DNA from: Sinorhizobium sp. BG8
GTDB taxonomy: Bacteria > Pseudomonadota > Alphaproteobacteria > Rhizobiales > Rhizobiaceae
Length of the DNA stretch: 64,000 nucleotides
NCBI RefSeq assembly: GCF_016864555.1
Contig: NZ_CP044012.1
Span: forward strand, 430,501-494,500
Direction of reading: 5' to 3'
The position numbers were made by a program, and so were the translations under genes. Within the stretch, counting starts at the first letter, position 1. Each line of letters begins with the position of its first letter. Shown here one piece after another: positions 53,145 to 62,137 of this stretch. Under the pieces are notes generated by a model that ran no database searches, was not told the DNA's origin, and saw nothing but the letters and a program-made list of their open reading frames with translations.

Positions 53145-53741
53145 ATGTCGGTCTACAAGTTGAAATCCGCATTTCAGAATGTGCTCCGGCCACTGGTGGC
53201 GAAACTCGCGGCCATTGGAGTGACGGCCAATCAGGTGACCGTGCTTGCGGCTGCTGTATCGGTGGTGCTTGGAGCCGCCCTGACATGGAGCGCGGATCCG
53301 CGCTGGTTTGCGCTCATTCCGCTCTGGATGCTCCTCAGGATGGCCTTGAATGCGATGGACGGCATGCTTGCCCGCGAGCATGGGCAACAGAGCCGGCTCG
53401 GCGCCTTCCTGAACGAACTTGGCGACGTCGTTTCCGATGCGGCTCTCTACATGCCCTTTGCGGTCATCTCCCCGTTCACGCCGGAATGGATCTCGGCAAT
53501 CATCTTCCTTTCCGTCGTGACCGAGTTTGCGGGCGTTCTTGGCTCTGCCCAGGGCGGGCCGCGCCGCTACGATGGTCCACTGGGCAAGAGCGATCGCGCA
53601 GTACTGTTCGGCGCACTAGGTCTCCTCGTCGCCGCCGAATTGCTCGCGCCCTGGGCTTACTATCTCCAGCCTGTCGTGTGCCTGGCGCTGATCATGACGA
53701 CGATCAACCGGGTACGCGCCGGTATCGGTCTTTCCGGCTGA
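53145..53741 (+). CDS. ynbA: CDP-alcohol phosphatidyltransferase-like protein (YnbA-like)
   Basis: A 198-residue membrane enzyme, divergent from the rest of the cassette (138-base shared promoter region). The CDP-alcohol motif is readable as NAMDGMLAREHGQQSRLG then AFLNELGD: the first and third of the four metal-binding Asp are Asn, while the second, the AR pair, the glycine and the last Asp are kept. Normally such enzymes attach an alcohol head group to CDP-diacylglycerol. E. coli YnbA is the size-matched relative. Head group unknown. The ATG follows GAGGG. Confidence 0.87.
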   Translation: MSVYKLKSAFQNVLRPLVAKLAAIGVTANQVTVLAAAVSVVLGAALTWSADPRWFALIPLWMLLRMALNAMDGMLAREHGQQSRLGAFLNELGDVVSDAALYMPFAVISPFTPEWISAIIFLSVVTEFAGVLGSAQGGPRRYDGPLGKSDRAVLFGALGLLVAAELLAPWAYYLQPVVCLALIMTTINRVRAGIGLSG

Positions 53742-53961
53742 TCGACGGCCAGGGTCCTCGCCGGAGGTATGCGCGAGGCTTGCGGGCCTGCAGCGTCGAG
53801 CCGGAATTAGCTTTCAATCGTTCCGGGTGCGCTTTACATTTGATGTACAGGTGACTCGCCTGATTGGGCCAGACCAGTTCGGCGTTCATTGCTTTTCCAA
53901 CGGCGGTCATCTCGCCACCGAGTACCAAGTTCCCCTGCCCACTCGCAAATGAGGATAAAAC

Positions 53962-54261
53962 ATGAGCGATACGCGAACGGAATGGATCAGCAAGCGTGCG
54001 TACTCCATCTGGGAGTTGGAAGGTAGGCCACACGGCCGAGATGATGAACACTGGAAACAAGCTGTTCGGGAGCGAGACGAACTGGAACGGGTAGCGCTGC
54101 CAGGCTTTGGCGGCAAAGCGAAAGCGACAAAAACACAGTCGGAAAAAAGCCCGACGACAAAGATTTCCGCATCGAAGAAGAAAACAGGCATCGTCGAACT
54201 GGAAAAGACGCCGAGCAAGGCGCGGCGCGGTAAAGTTACTCCCGGGGCAACGAAACAGTAG
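53962..54261 (+). CDS. DUF2934 protein, copy 2
   Basis: A 99-residue paralogue of the protein at 24806: the first 45 residues repeat the module (WISKRAYSIWELEGRPHGRD, HWKQAVRERDELERVALP), then a Lys/Thr/Ser-rich basic tail. GAGGATAAAAC precedes the ATG. The tail resembles nucleoid-binding extensions; no function is known. Confidence 0.85.
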   Translation: MSDTRTEWISKRAYSIWELEGRPHGRDDEHWKQAVRERDELERVALPGFGGKAKATKTQSEKSPTTKISASKKKTGIVELEKTPSKARRGKVTPGATKQ

Positions 54262-54271
54262 ATCTCTTCCT

Positions 54272-54299
54272 GCCGGCCAAGGACATTGCCTCGGCCGGC
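54272..54299. terminator. Stem-loop between convergent small genes
   Basis: Perfect 7-base arms GCCGGCC (54272-54278) and GGCCGGC (54293-54299) around 14 bases lie between the DUF2934 stop and the membrane-protein stop. No T-run. Confidence 0.4.
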
Positions 54300-54339
54300 C
54301 GGTCCGACAGGATTACCGCACTAAGCCGTCAGAATTGGT

Positions 54340-54687
54340 CTATTGGCCCTGACCGCCGGTACCCGTATCGAGCGTCGAACCACCCTCCATCGGCGAGGTC
54401 TGCGGCGTAGAGTGGGTCGCTCCGCCAGCCGGAGCGCCGTTGTCGATGGAGCCTGTCTGTTCCGGGCTCGTCTGCTCCGACTGGGTGGTCTGGTCGGTAT
54501 CGGTGCTTTCGCCCCAGATTTCCGCGCCGGCCCAGGCAACCAGCACCAGCGCCATGGCAGCTGCCAGGACGATGAAAACAGGCCGGCCGAGCAGCCCTTG
54601 TCTGGTCTCCACCGCCGAATAGGTCTTCCGATCAGCGTCATGACTTGCGGCGACATCGTCGCCACGTTCATCCAATTCCGGTGCCAT
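54340..54687 (-). CDS. Small single-pass membrane protein under EcfG control
   Basis: A predicted 115-residue protein: a charged N-terminus (APELDERGDDVAASHDADRK), one hydrophobic segment (PVFIVLAAAMALVLVAWAGA, about residues 40-59) and a Ser/Thr/Gln/Gly-rich, probably periplasmic tail. GGGAGATAC precedes the ATG at 54687; the longer frame runs through the promoter and is rejected. A perfect EcfG promoter lies 51 bases upstream. No family recognised. Confidence 0.7.
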   Translation of the reverse strand: MAPELDERGDDVAASHDADRKTYSAVETRQGLLGRPVFIVLAAAMALVLVAWAGAEIWGESTDTDQTTQSEQTSPEQTGSIDNGAPAGGATHSTPQTSPMEGGSTLDTGTGGQGQ

Positions 54688-54737
54688 CTCTTGTATCTCC
54701 CTACCATTCCATGGCGAAGGCCATGGCATTGAGAGAA

Positions 54738-54762
54738 AACGGCAGCCTGCCTCGAAAGTTCC
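54738..54762 (-). promoter_or_regulatory. EcfG promoter for the small membrane protein gene
   Basis: On the minus strand GGAAC (54758-54762) and CGTT (54738-54741) are separated by 16 bases, perfect consensus. Correct orientation for the gene starting at 54687. Confidence 0.75.
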
Positions 54763-54790
54763 CGAGACAGGCGAACCTGCAAATTGAAGA

Positions 54791-56089
54791 TCAATCCGCA
54801 GTGGCAGGGCGCGGGGCATATGCTGCGCCGTCGACCGAAGCCGGACGCCCGTCGAGGAACAGCTCACTCACGCGCCGCGGGGCGCGCGCGATTACCTTGC
54901 CGCGGCGAACCACCGCGAGGCGGTTCGCCTTCAGCCGCAGGGCCTCGATCGGATCCCTTGCCTGCAGCACGACGAGGTCACCGTTGCATCCCTTGGAGAG
55001 CCCGTAGCCTTCAAGGCCCATCGTCTTGCCGGAGTTCGTCGTCAGGGCCTCGAAGATCTTCAGCCTGTCTTCGATGCCTGCCATCTGGGCCACGTGGATT
55101 GCCATGTGACCGACTTCGAGCATGTCGCCCGAGCCCATCGAGTACCATGGGTCCATCACGCAGTCGTGGCCGAAGGAAACGTTCAGACCCGCATCCATCA
55201 GTTCGCGAACGCGCGTCATGCCGCGGCGCTTCGGGTAGGTATCGTGGCGGCCCTGCAGCATGATGTTGATAAGGGGGTTGGGGATGACGTTGATCTCGGC
55301 TTCCGCCATCAGCGGGATCAGCTTCGAAACGTAGTAATTGTCCATGGAATGCATCGAGGTCAGGTGGGAACCCGCCACCCGGCCCTGCAATCCGAAGCGG
55401 ACCGTCTGCGCGGCAAGCGTCTCGATATGGCGGGACATCGGATCGTCGGTTTCGTCGCAATGCATGTCGACCGGCAGTCCCCGCTCGGCCGCGATGCGGC
55501 ACAGCGCTTCGACCGACGCGGCGCCATCGGCCATCGTCCGTTCGAAATGGGGGATGCCCCCGACGATGCCGATCCCCATGTCGAGTGCACGATTGAGCGA
55601 GGCAACTCCGTCAGCGGCGCGGTAGTAGCCGTCCTGCGGAAACGCCACGAGCTGAAGATCTATGTAGGGCGCAACCTTCTCCTGCACTTCCAGCAGCGCC
55701 TCGGCGGTGACAAGACGCGGATCGCTGGTATCCACATGACTGCGGATGGCCAGAAGCCCCTGGCTGACGGCAAGGTCGCAGTACCGAAGGGCCCGCTCGA
55801 CCAGAGCCTCGCGCGTGAGAATCGGGCGGAGTTCGCCCCAGAGCGAGATCCCCTCGAGCAGCGTGCCCGAGCGGTTTATTCGCGGAAGTCCCAGGGACAG
55901 AGTAGCGTCCATATGGAAATGCGGATCCACGAAGGGCGGCGTCACAAGGCAGCCGGTGGCATCGATTTCTTCGCGCGCGGTTGCTTCGATGCCATGACCG
56001 ACCTCGGCGATCTTTCCGTCCCTGATCAGGATGTCGATCTTGGTGCGGCCATCGGGAAGGTTTGCATTTCGGACAATGAGATCGGACAT
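54791..56089 (-). CDS. Cytosine deaminase-like amidohydrolase
   Basis: A 432-residue metal hydrolase of the CodA branch. The metal and catalytic motifs are PPFVDPHFHMDAT (HxH), VDMHCDETDDPMSRH (His and catalytic Glu), GSHLTSMHSM and FGHDCVMDPWYSMGSGDM (Asp). CodA enzymes deaminate cytosine or related bases. It is the last gene behind a nucleoside/base-type ABC importer, so it probably deaminates the imported base or analogue. The ATG at 56089 is favoured over an upstream frame by the family N-terminus. Confidence 0.87.
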   Translation of the reverse strand: MSDLIVRNANLPDGRTKIDILIRDGKIAEVGHGIEATAREEIDATGCLVTPPFVDPHFHMDATLSLGLPRINRSGTLLEGISLWGELRPILTREALVERALRYCDLAVSQGLLAIRSHVDTSDPRLVTAEALLEVQEKVAPYIDLQLVAFPQDGYYRAADGVASLNRALDMGIGIVGGIPHFERTMADGAASVEALCRIAAERGLPVDMHCDETDDPMSRHIETLAAQTVRFGLQGRVAGSHLTSMHSMDNYYVSKLIPLMAEAEINVIPNPLINIMLQGRHDTYPKRRGMTRVRELMDAGLNVSFGHDCVMDPWYSMGSGDMLEVGHMAIHVAQMAGIEDRLKIFEALTTNSGKTMGLEGYGLSKGCNGDLVVLQARDPIEALRLKANRLAVVRRGKVIARAPRRVSELFLDGRPASVDGAAYAPRPATAD

Positions 56090-56141
56090 GACGGCACCGG
56101 TTTGTTTCGGAGTTGATCGGGAGGTTCTGCGCACGAACGGC

Positions 56142-57086
56142 TTATCGCTCGCCCCTGCGATATGGTTGCATAAGAGCCTGCGGAACCCGCGCGCGCCGCG
56201 CCATCACGGCCAGTGCGAGAATGGACAGGATGTAGGGTATCATCAGGAATATCTGGTAGGGGACCAGATCACCGAGAACGGTCTGCAGCCGGAGCTGGAA
56301 AGCATCGAAGAAGGCGAAGAGCAGCGCTCCGAGGAGCGCCCGGCCGGGCCGCCAGGACGCGAAGACGACAAGAGCGATGCAGATCCAGCCGCGCCCCTGC
56401 ACCATGGTCGGAAAGAAGCTGTTGAAGGCGGACAGGGTGAGGAACGCGCCGCCCATTCCCATCAGCGCACTCCCCACGACGATAGCCCCATAGCGCAACC
56501 GGACTGGATTGAGCCCCTGGGCCTCCGCAGCGTGCGGGTTCTCGCCCGCCATCCTCACCGCGAGCCCAAGGGGTGTGCGGAAGAGCACATAGGCGAGGAT
56601 CGCGGCAATGACGATGGCAAGATAGGTCGGCGGTGTCTGGGTGAGCAATGCGGGGCCGAAAAACGGCAGGTCAGAAAGGCCCGGTATCGCAATCGGCTGA
56701 AACGGCACGATCGTCGGCGGGGTCGAGGCAAGCGGCACGACAAGCCGGAAGATGAAGTAACTTAGGCTCGAAGCGAAAAGGGTGATGCCGAGACCGGTTA
56801 CATGCTGCGACAAGCCGAGGGTAACGGTCAGGAGCGCGTGCAGGAGGCCGAACAGCCCGCCCGCCAGTGCGGCCACGAGCAGCCCGGTCCACAGATCCGC
56901 ACCGTTGAAGACCGCCAGCCACCCAATCATGGCGCCGAACGTCATGATGCCTTCGATGCCGAGGTTGAGAACCCCGGAGCGCTCGCTGAGAACGGCTCCG
57001 AGCGTACCGAATATGAGCGGCGTCGCGATCCGGAGAACCGCGGCCCACAATCCCGCCGAGGCGATGATGTCGAAAAGTGCCGTCAT
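56142..57086 (-). CDS. ABC transporter permease, nucleoside/BMP type (second permease)
   Basis: A 314-residue permease of the BPD_transp_2 family with about eight hydrophobic segments; landmarks are GTLGAVLSERSGVLNLGIEG near residue 29 and GENPHAAEAQGLNPVRLRYG near residue 180. Such permeases pair with a BMP-family binding protein to import nucleosides or bases. It overlaps the partner permease by four bases. Confidence 0.92.
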   Translation of the reverse strand: MTALFDIIASAGLWAAVLRIATPLIFGTLGAVLSERSGVLNLGIEGIMTFGAMIGWLAVFNGADLWTGLLVAALAGGLFGLLHALLTVTLGLSQHVTGLGITLFASSLSYFIFRLVVPLASTPPTIVPFQPIAIPGLSDLPFFGPALLTQTPPTYLAIVIAAILAYVLFRTPLGLAVRMAGENPHAAEAQGLNPVRLRYGAIVVGSALMGMGGAFLTLSAFNSFFPTMVQGRGWICIALVVFASWRPGRALLGALLFAFFDAFQLRLQTVLGDLVPYQIFLMIPYILSILALAVMARRARVPQALMQPYRRGER

Positions 57087-58132
57087 CTGCGCAGCCTGTA
57101 CTGGGTGAAGAACAGCGCGACGAGCATGGTCAACAGCGACAGCGCAACCGTCACGTCGGCGATATAGGTCGGTATGCCGAGCGCCCTGCTCATGCCGTCC
57201 GCACCCACGAACATCGTGGCCGTGAAGAGCGCGGCGGCGATCACCCCGATAGGATGGAGGTTGGCAAGCATGGCGACGATGATGCCGGAATAGCCGTATC
57301 CCGGCGACAGATCCGTCGTCACATAGCCCTTGACGCCCATGACCTCGATGGCACCGGCCAATCCGGCAAGGCCACCTGAAATGCAGGCGACCTTGACGAG
57401 GGTGCGCGCGAGCGGAACGCCCGCGAACACCGCCCCGTCCGGATTGAGGCCTGCCGCCCGCGATTGCAGGCCGAAGACGGTGCGCGACTGCAGGAAATAG
57501 ATGCCCAGCGCCACCGCGACAGCCACCGCCAGTCCGATATGCAGGCGCGAGCGCGCGATCAGCTTCGGAAGCTGCGCATGGTCAGCGACCGGAAGCGACT
57601 GCGGCCATCCGAAAGCGAGCGGATCCTTCAGCACGCCGTCGATCAGCATCGACACGAAGAGGACCGCCACGAAATTGAGGAGCAGGCTGGTCACCACCTC
57701 GTCCACCGAAAAGCGGAGGCGGAGCCACAGCGGCAGCAGCAGGAGCAGCATGCCGGCAACGGCCCCGCCGGCGAAGAGCACCGGGACCAACAGTGGCGCG
57801 GGAAGCGCCGAGAGCGCGCTTGAGCCAAGCGCAGCAACCGTGATCGCGCCGAGATAGAACTGCCCCTCGGCCCCGATGTTCCAGAGCCGCGCCCGGAAGG
57901 CGACGGCAGCGGCAAGTCCGGTCAGCATCAGCGGCGTGGCGCGCGTCAATGTTTCCGTGGCCGCAAGCCGCGTCCCGAACGCGCTTGCAAGAATTCGCCA
58001 ATAGGCTTCCAACACGGGCGCACCGGCAAGAGCAATGAGGATGCCGGCGATAGCCAGTGCCGCCACGACCGCAAGGACGGGCGCGAGCAGGATGAGATAG
58101 AGGGGACGGTGATCGCGGCGCTCAAGACGCAT
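57083..58132 (-). CDS. ABC transporter permease, nucleoside/BMP type (first permease)
   Basis: A 349-residue permease, partner of the one downstream. Landmarks are TRATPLMLTGLAAAVAFRARLWNIGAEG (as two parts around residue 70) and the C-terminal ALGIPTYIADVTVALSLLTM. It overlaps the ATPase gene by eleven bases. The length and larger N-terminal domain are typical of the YufP side of YufNOPQ-like importers. Confidence 0.92.
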   Translation of the reverse strand: MRLERRDHRPLYLILLAPVLAVVAALAIAGILIALAGAPVLEAYWRILASAFGTRLAATETLTRATPLMLTGLAAAVAFRARLWNIGAEGQFYLGAITVAALGSSALSALPAPLLVPVLFAGGAVAGMLLLLLPLWLRLRFSVDEVVTSLLLNFVAVLFVSMLIDGVLKDPLAFGWPQSLPVADHAQLPKLIARSRLHIGLAVAVAVALGIYFLQSRTVFGLQSRAAGLNPDGAVFAGVPLARTLVKVACISGGLAGLAGAIEVMGVKGYVTTDLSPGYGYSGIIVAMLANLHPIGVIAAALFTATMFVGADGMSRALGIPTYIADVTVALSLLTMLVALFFTQYRLRR

Positions 58133-59657
58133 GACTGTAAGCTCCGGTCGCCTGCCATTCGCCTGCCATCATCAATCCAAGCAGGCGCGGGTTCGCGTCT
58201 TCAGCTGCGACCGGGGGCGAAAGCCTGCCCTTCACGATTGCCTGTATCCGATCCGCAAGGCCCATTACTTCGTCGAGATCCTCGGATATCAGCAGAACTG
58301 CAGTTCCTTGCCTGCGCGCCTCCAGGATGCGGGCGTGGATCGCCGCCACCGCTCCCTCGTCAAGACCGCGCGTCGGCTGTGCGGCGACTAGAATACGTGG
58401 ACGCTGGTGAAGGTTGCGCCCCAGAATGAGCTTCTGCATGTTTCCGCCAGACAGTAACCGCGTGCGGCTCGCGACGGTCGCCCCGCGCACGTCGAATTCC
58501 TGGATGATGCGCTGCGCGAAGGCCTGACCAGCGGACCTGTCAACGAGGCCATTCCTTGAATATTCAGACGACCAGACGCGCTCAAGAATGGCATTTTCCC
58601 AGATCGCCATCTCGCCGATGGCGCCCTGCTTGTTGCGGTCCTCGGGAATGCGTCCGATGCCCGCCTCAATGGCTCCCTTGACGTCGAGACCCGGGATCGG
58701 CTGGCCAAACAGAAGCATGTCTCCGCTATTCGGACCGATGACGCCCGACATGAGCTTCGCGAGTGCCGCCTGGCCATTGCCGGAAACACCGATGATCCCG
58801 AGCGTTTCACCTTCGCGGAGGGAGAAATCAACCGACGTCAGCCTCTCAACTCCGTTCTCCACGACCGTCACGCCGGTGGCCTCGAAGGCTACCGCACCGG
58901 GTGTCGCGGGTTCGCGGACCGGACGGGTGACGCGCCTGCCGACCATCAGTTCCGCGAGTTCCGCCTTGCTGGTCTCGCTCGCACGGCGCTCGGCCGCGAC
59001 CTTGCCGCCGCGCAGGACGATCACGCGATCCGCCGCCGCCATGACCTCATCGAGCTTGTGGGAAATGAAGATCAGAGAGAGGCCCTGCCGGGCCATTTCC
59101 TTGAGCGTCTGGAACAGGCGCTCCGCTTCGAGATTGGTGAGAACTGCGGTCGGCTCGTCGAGGATGAGGATGCGCGCATCGTTGTAGAGCGCCTTCAGGA
59201 TCTCGACGCGCTGCTGCTCTCCGACGGAAAGATCGCCCAGCCGCGCATCGGGATCGACGGTCAGGCCGAAGCGTCGCGAGATATCGAGGAGTTTCGCGCG
59301 CGCGCCCGACCGGTCGGACCGCAGCGACCAGAGGGTCTCGGTGCCCGTCATCACGTTCTCGAGCACGGTGAGGTTGGCGGCCAGCGAGAAATGCTGGTGC
59401 ACCATGCCGACGCCCGCGCGGATCGCCGCCCTGGGCTTGCCGTGTGGAAGTTCCTTGCCGTGGACATACACCGTGCCTGCATCCGGTGCATAATGACCGA
59501 AGAGCACGCTCATGAGCGTTGTCTTACCGGCGCCGTTCTCGCCAAGCAGCGCCAGAAGCTCTCCCTCGCGAAGACCGATGGAGATGTCGTCATTGGCGAC
59601 GATGGTACCAAAGCGCTTGGTGATCCCGACAAGTTCGAGAACGAGACGGTCGGTCAT
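58122..59657 (-). CDS. ABC transporter ATPase with two ATPase domains, nucleoside/BMP type
   Basis: A 511-residue tandem ATPase. The first domain has LGENGAGKTTLMSVLFG, LSVGEQQRVEILKALY and ILILDEPTAVLT. The second has the degenerate IIGVSGNGQAALAKLM site, LLSGGNMQKLILGRNL and an unusual Walker B, ILVAAQPTRGLD, in which the DEP is AQP as in many members of this family. The ATG at 59657 overlaps the amidase stop. Confidence 0.93.
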   Translation of the reverse strand: MTDRLVLELVGITKRFGTIVANDDISIGLREGELLALLGENGAGKTTLMSVLFGHYAPDAGTVYVHGKELPHGKPRAAIRAGVGMVHQHFSLAANLTVLENVMTGTETLWSLRSDRSGARAKLLDISRRFGLTVDPDARLGDLSVGEQQRVEILKALYNDARILILDEPTAVLTNLEAERLFQTLKEMARQGLSLIFISHKLDEVMAAADRVIVLRGGKVAAERRASETSKAELAELMVGRRVTRPVREPATPGAVAFEATGVTVVENGVERLTSVDFSLREGETLGIIGVSGNGQAALAKLMSGVIGPNSGDMLLFGQPIPGLDVKGAIEAGIGRIPEDRNKQGAIGEMAIWENAILERVWSSEYSRNGLVDRSAGQAFAQRIIQEFDVRGATVASRTRLLSGGNMQKLILGRNLHQRPRILVAAQPTRGLDEGAVAAIHARILEARRQGTAVLLISEDLDEVMGLADRIQAIVKGRLSPPVAAEDANPRLLGLMMAGEWQATGAYSHAS

Positions 59658-61111
59658 GCTCCAAACCCCGCAACAGGAAACGCGTGGGTCCAACGTCCCT
59701 CGCCTTCGAGACGCGCGGCGAGCGACAACAGCAGGGCGTCCTGCCCCATCGGACCGATCAGTTGCACGGGCAACGGAAGCCCTTCATCGTCACGGCCGAA
59801 AGGCAGCGTTATCGCCGGGAAGCCTGAAACGTTCGCAAGGGCGGCAGTCGGTGAGAAACGGGCCATCCGCTGGAGGTGAAGGTCTGTATCCCCATGGTCG
59901 GACGGGAAGGAACCAATGGGCGGCGGCGCACAGGAAAGCATCGGCGCGAGGATGCAATCGACCGTATCGAACAGGCTCCAGAGCGCCGCGCTGACAAGAA
60001 CGCCCTGATTGAGGGTCTCCCAAAGCGTGGTGCCCGCAAGGGCTGCTCCCCTTTCCACGAAGGCGCGCGACATCGGTTCCACTTTTTCCAAGTCGAGATC
60101 GGCGGAGGTAGCAAGATTTGCGAGATTGACGGCCACGATATCGGCGAATGCCCGCTGGCTCATGTTGACCGCGTGCTCCAACGCCTCCCATTTCAGTGGA
60201 ATGAGCGTGTGCCCCGCCGCCTCGAGACTTCTGGCAGCCTCGGCAACAGCGTGAAAGCGCTCGCCATCTGTCGGATAAAGGACGCCGGTATCCTCGAGCA
60301 CGCCGATCCGCAGTGAACCGGGACCGACCTCATCGGTCTGCGGATCCGCAAAGGGTCCGCGCACCTTCCCCGCAATTGCGCCGAGTATCGCTTCCGCATC
60401 GCGGACAGAACGGCAAACCGCAAGTTCGCTGGCAATTCCTCCCAGATGGTTTCCGAAGGCGGGACCGCCCGGGATCAGGCCGCGGGTAGGCTTCAACCCG
60501 ACGAGCCCACAGCAGGCGGCGGGCACCCGGATGGACCCACCCGCATCCGTCGCATGGGCAATCGCTACTATGCCGGACGCGACCGCAGCCGCCGCACCGC
60601 CGGATGATCCCCCCGCCGTCCGGTCAAGCGCGAGCGGATTGCGGCACACGGGACCTCGCATCGGTTCGCTCGACAGCGAAAGCCCGAACTCCGGGCTGGT
60701 CGTCACACCGAACAGACAGAAGCCGGCCTTGCGAAACCGGACCGCGAGATCCGAATCCGCGCTGCCATCCACGCGACCTTCGAGCGCCCGAGAACCGGCT
60801 ACAACCGGGTATCCGGCGAAAGGACCTCCGAGATCCTTGGCAAGGGTCGGCACACCGGCGAAGCGCCGCCGGGAGAACCCTTCCGGATCAGACAGCTGCG
60901 CCGCGTCCATGCCTCTGGCCGCAGCCCTGCCCGCCTCCGCATCCATATGGCAAATGGCACCCTCGGCGCGGCGTTGCTCCGCCGCCTCCAGCGCCGCTTC
61001 CATGGCCTCGGCGCACGAAAGCGAACCGGCCGCGATCGCCGCGGCAAGCGACGTTGCATCGCCGGCCGCCGAAACGACTGGCGACTGCCGAGGCTGTTCC
61101 ATCCTGCTCAT
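59654..61111 (-). CDS. Amidase-signature family hydrolase
   Basis: A 485-residue amidase. The Ser-cisSer-Lys triad is intact: Lys92 in PTLAKDLGG, Ser169 in TAGGSSGGAA and Ser193 in DAGGSIRVPA. It lies between the binding protein and ATPase genes of the importer, so it probably hydrolyses an amide or ureido bond in the imported compound before or after the deaminase step. A second in-frame ATG (61102) is possible. Confidence 0.9.
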   Translation of the reverse strand: MSRMEQPRQSPVVSAAGDATSLAAAIAAGSLSCAEAMEAALEAAEQRRAEGAICHMDAEAGRAAARGMDAAQLSDPEGFSRRRFAGVPTLAKDLGGPFAGYPVVAGSRALEGRVDGSADSDLAVRFRKAGFCLFGVTTSPEFGLSLSSEPMRGPVCRNPLALDRTAGGSSGGAAAAVASGIVAIAHATDAGGSIRVPAACCGLVGLKPTRGLIPGGPAFGNHLGGIASELAVCRSVRDAEAILGAIAGKVRGPFADPQTDEVGPGSLRIGVLEDTGVLYPTDGERFHAVAEAARSLEAAGHTLIPLKWEALEHAVNMSQRAFADIVAVNLANLATSADLDLEKVEPMSRAFVERGAALAGTTLWETLNQGVLVSAALWSLFDTVDCILAPMLSCAPPPIGSFPSDHGDTDLHLQRMARFSPTAALANVSGFPAITLPFGRDDEGLPLPVQLIGPMGQDALLLSLAARLEGEGRWTHAFPVAGFGA

Positions 61112-61135
61112 GTCCGACCGATCTGCGTTCGCCGC

Positions 61136-62122
61136 TTACTTCGGCTCTTCCATCATGATCGGCACTTCAAACCTTCCGGCCTTGATCTCTGCACGTCTTG
61201 CTTCCATCGCGGCTTCGGCGTCCGCAGGCGCCACACCCTTCACATAGACGATGTCGCTGCCGCCGTCCTTCATCAGGCCGTAGGCCGTGTAGCTCTTGCC
61301 GACGGGGTTTCCAGCGTTCACATCCGCAACCGCTGCATTAAGAATAGGCCGGAAGTACCACATCGCATTCGCAAAAACGGTGTCCGGATAGCGCGGTGTA
61401 TAGTCGAGCAGAGAGCCAACCGACTTGATACCCCGTTCCTTGGCCGCATCGGCCGTCCCGATGCGTTCGCCGAAGAGGATATCCGCACCGGCGTCGATCT
61501 GCGCAAGTCCGGCTTCCCGCGCCTTCGGCGGATCGAAGAACGTGCCGATGAAGGACACCAGGTGCTTCGCGTCGGGGTTCACTTCCTTGACGCCGGCGGC
61601 GAAGGCGTTGATCAGCATGTTGACTTCCGGGATCGGAATCGCGCCGACGGAGCCGACGACGTTCGACTTGGTCATCTTCCCGGCGAGCATGCCGGCGAGG
61701 TATGCCCCGTCGTGGTTCCAGGTTCCGAAGACGCCGAAATTATCGCCCGCGGCGTCGCCGCTCGACCCCATCAGGAAGGCGGTGTCCGGATAGTCCGCCG
61801 CGACCTGCCGCGCTTCACGCTCCACGGCATAGGATTCGCCGACGATCAGCTTGAAACCCTGATCGGCATATTCGCGCATGGCCCGCGGATAGTCCGTTCC
61901 CGACACGCCCTCGGAGAACTTGTATTCGATCACGCCTTCTGCCGCCGCTGCCTGCAGCGCCTCGTGAAGACGCGAGTTCCAGGCATTTTCGACGGGGGAA
62001 GCGTGGATGCCGGCGACCTTGAGTGGTGCCTGGGCGCGCGCTGACGGGACCAGGCCACTCACCCCAACGGCAAGTCCGGTCGCCAGAACGGCACGGCGTG
62101 AAATCAGAATGCGATTGGTCAT
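61136..62122 (-). CDS. BMP-family substrate-binding lipoprotein-like protein
   Basis: A 328-residue periplasmic binding protein of the Bmp/PnrA type. It has a twin-arginine-like or Sec signal (MTNRILISRRAVLATGLAVG with SRR near residues 8-10, cleavage near ARA-QAP), then VAGIHASPVENAWNSRLHEA and FGTWNHDGAYLAGMLAGKM. It delivers a nucleoside or base to the ABC importer downstream. It starts the operon; a GGTT/AACC palindrome lies just before the ribosome site (GGGGA). Confidence 0.92.
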   Translation of the reverse strand: MTNRILISRRAVLATGLAVGVSGLVPSARAQAPLKVAGIHASPVENAWNSRLHEALQAAAAEGVIEYKFSEGVSGTDYPRAMREYADQGFKLIVGESYAVEREARQVAADYPDTAFLMGSSGDAAGDNFGVFGTWNHDGAYLAGMLAGKMTKSNVVGSVGAIPIPEVNMLINAFAAGVKEVNPDAKHLVSFIGTFFDPPKAREAGLAQIDAGADILFGERIGTADAAKERGIKSVGSLLDYTPRYPDTVFANAMWYFRPILNAAVADVNAGNPVGKSYTAYGLMKDGGSDIVYVKGVAPADAEAAMEARRAEIKAGRFEVPIMMEEPK

Positions 62123-62137
62123 CGGCGGGTCCCCATC

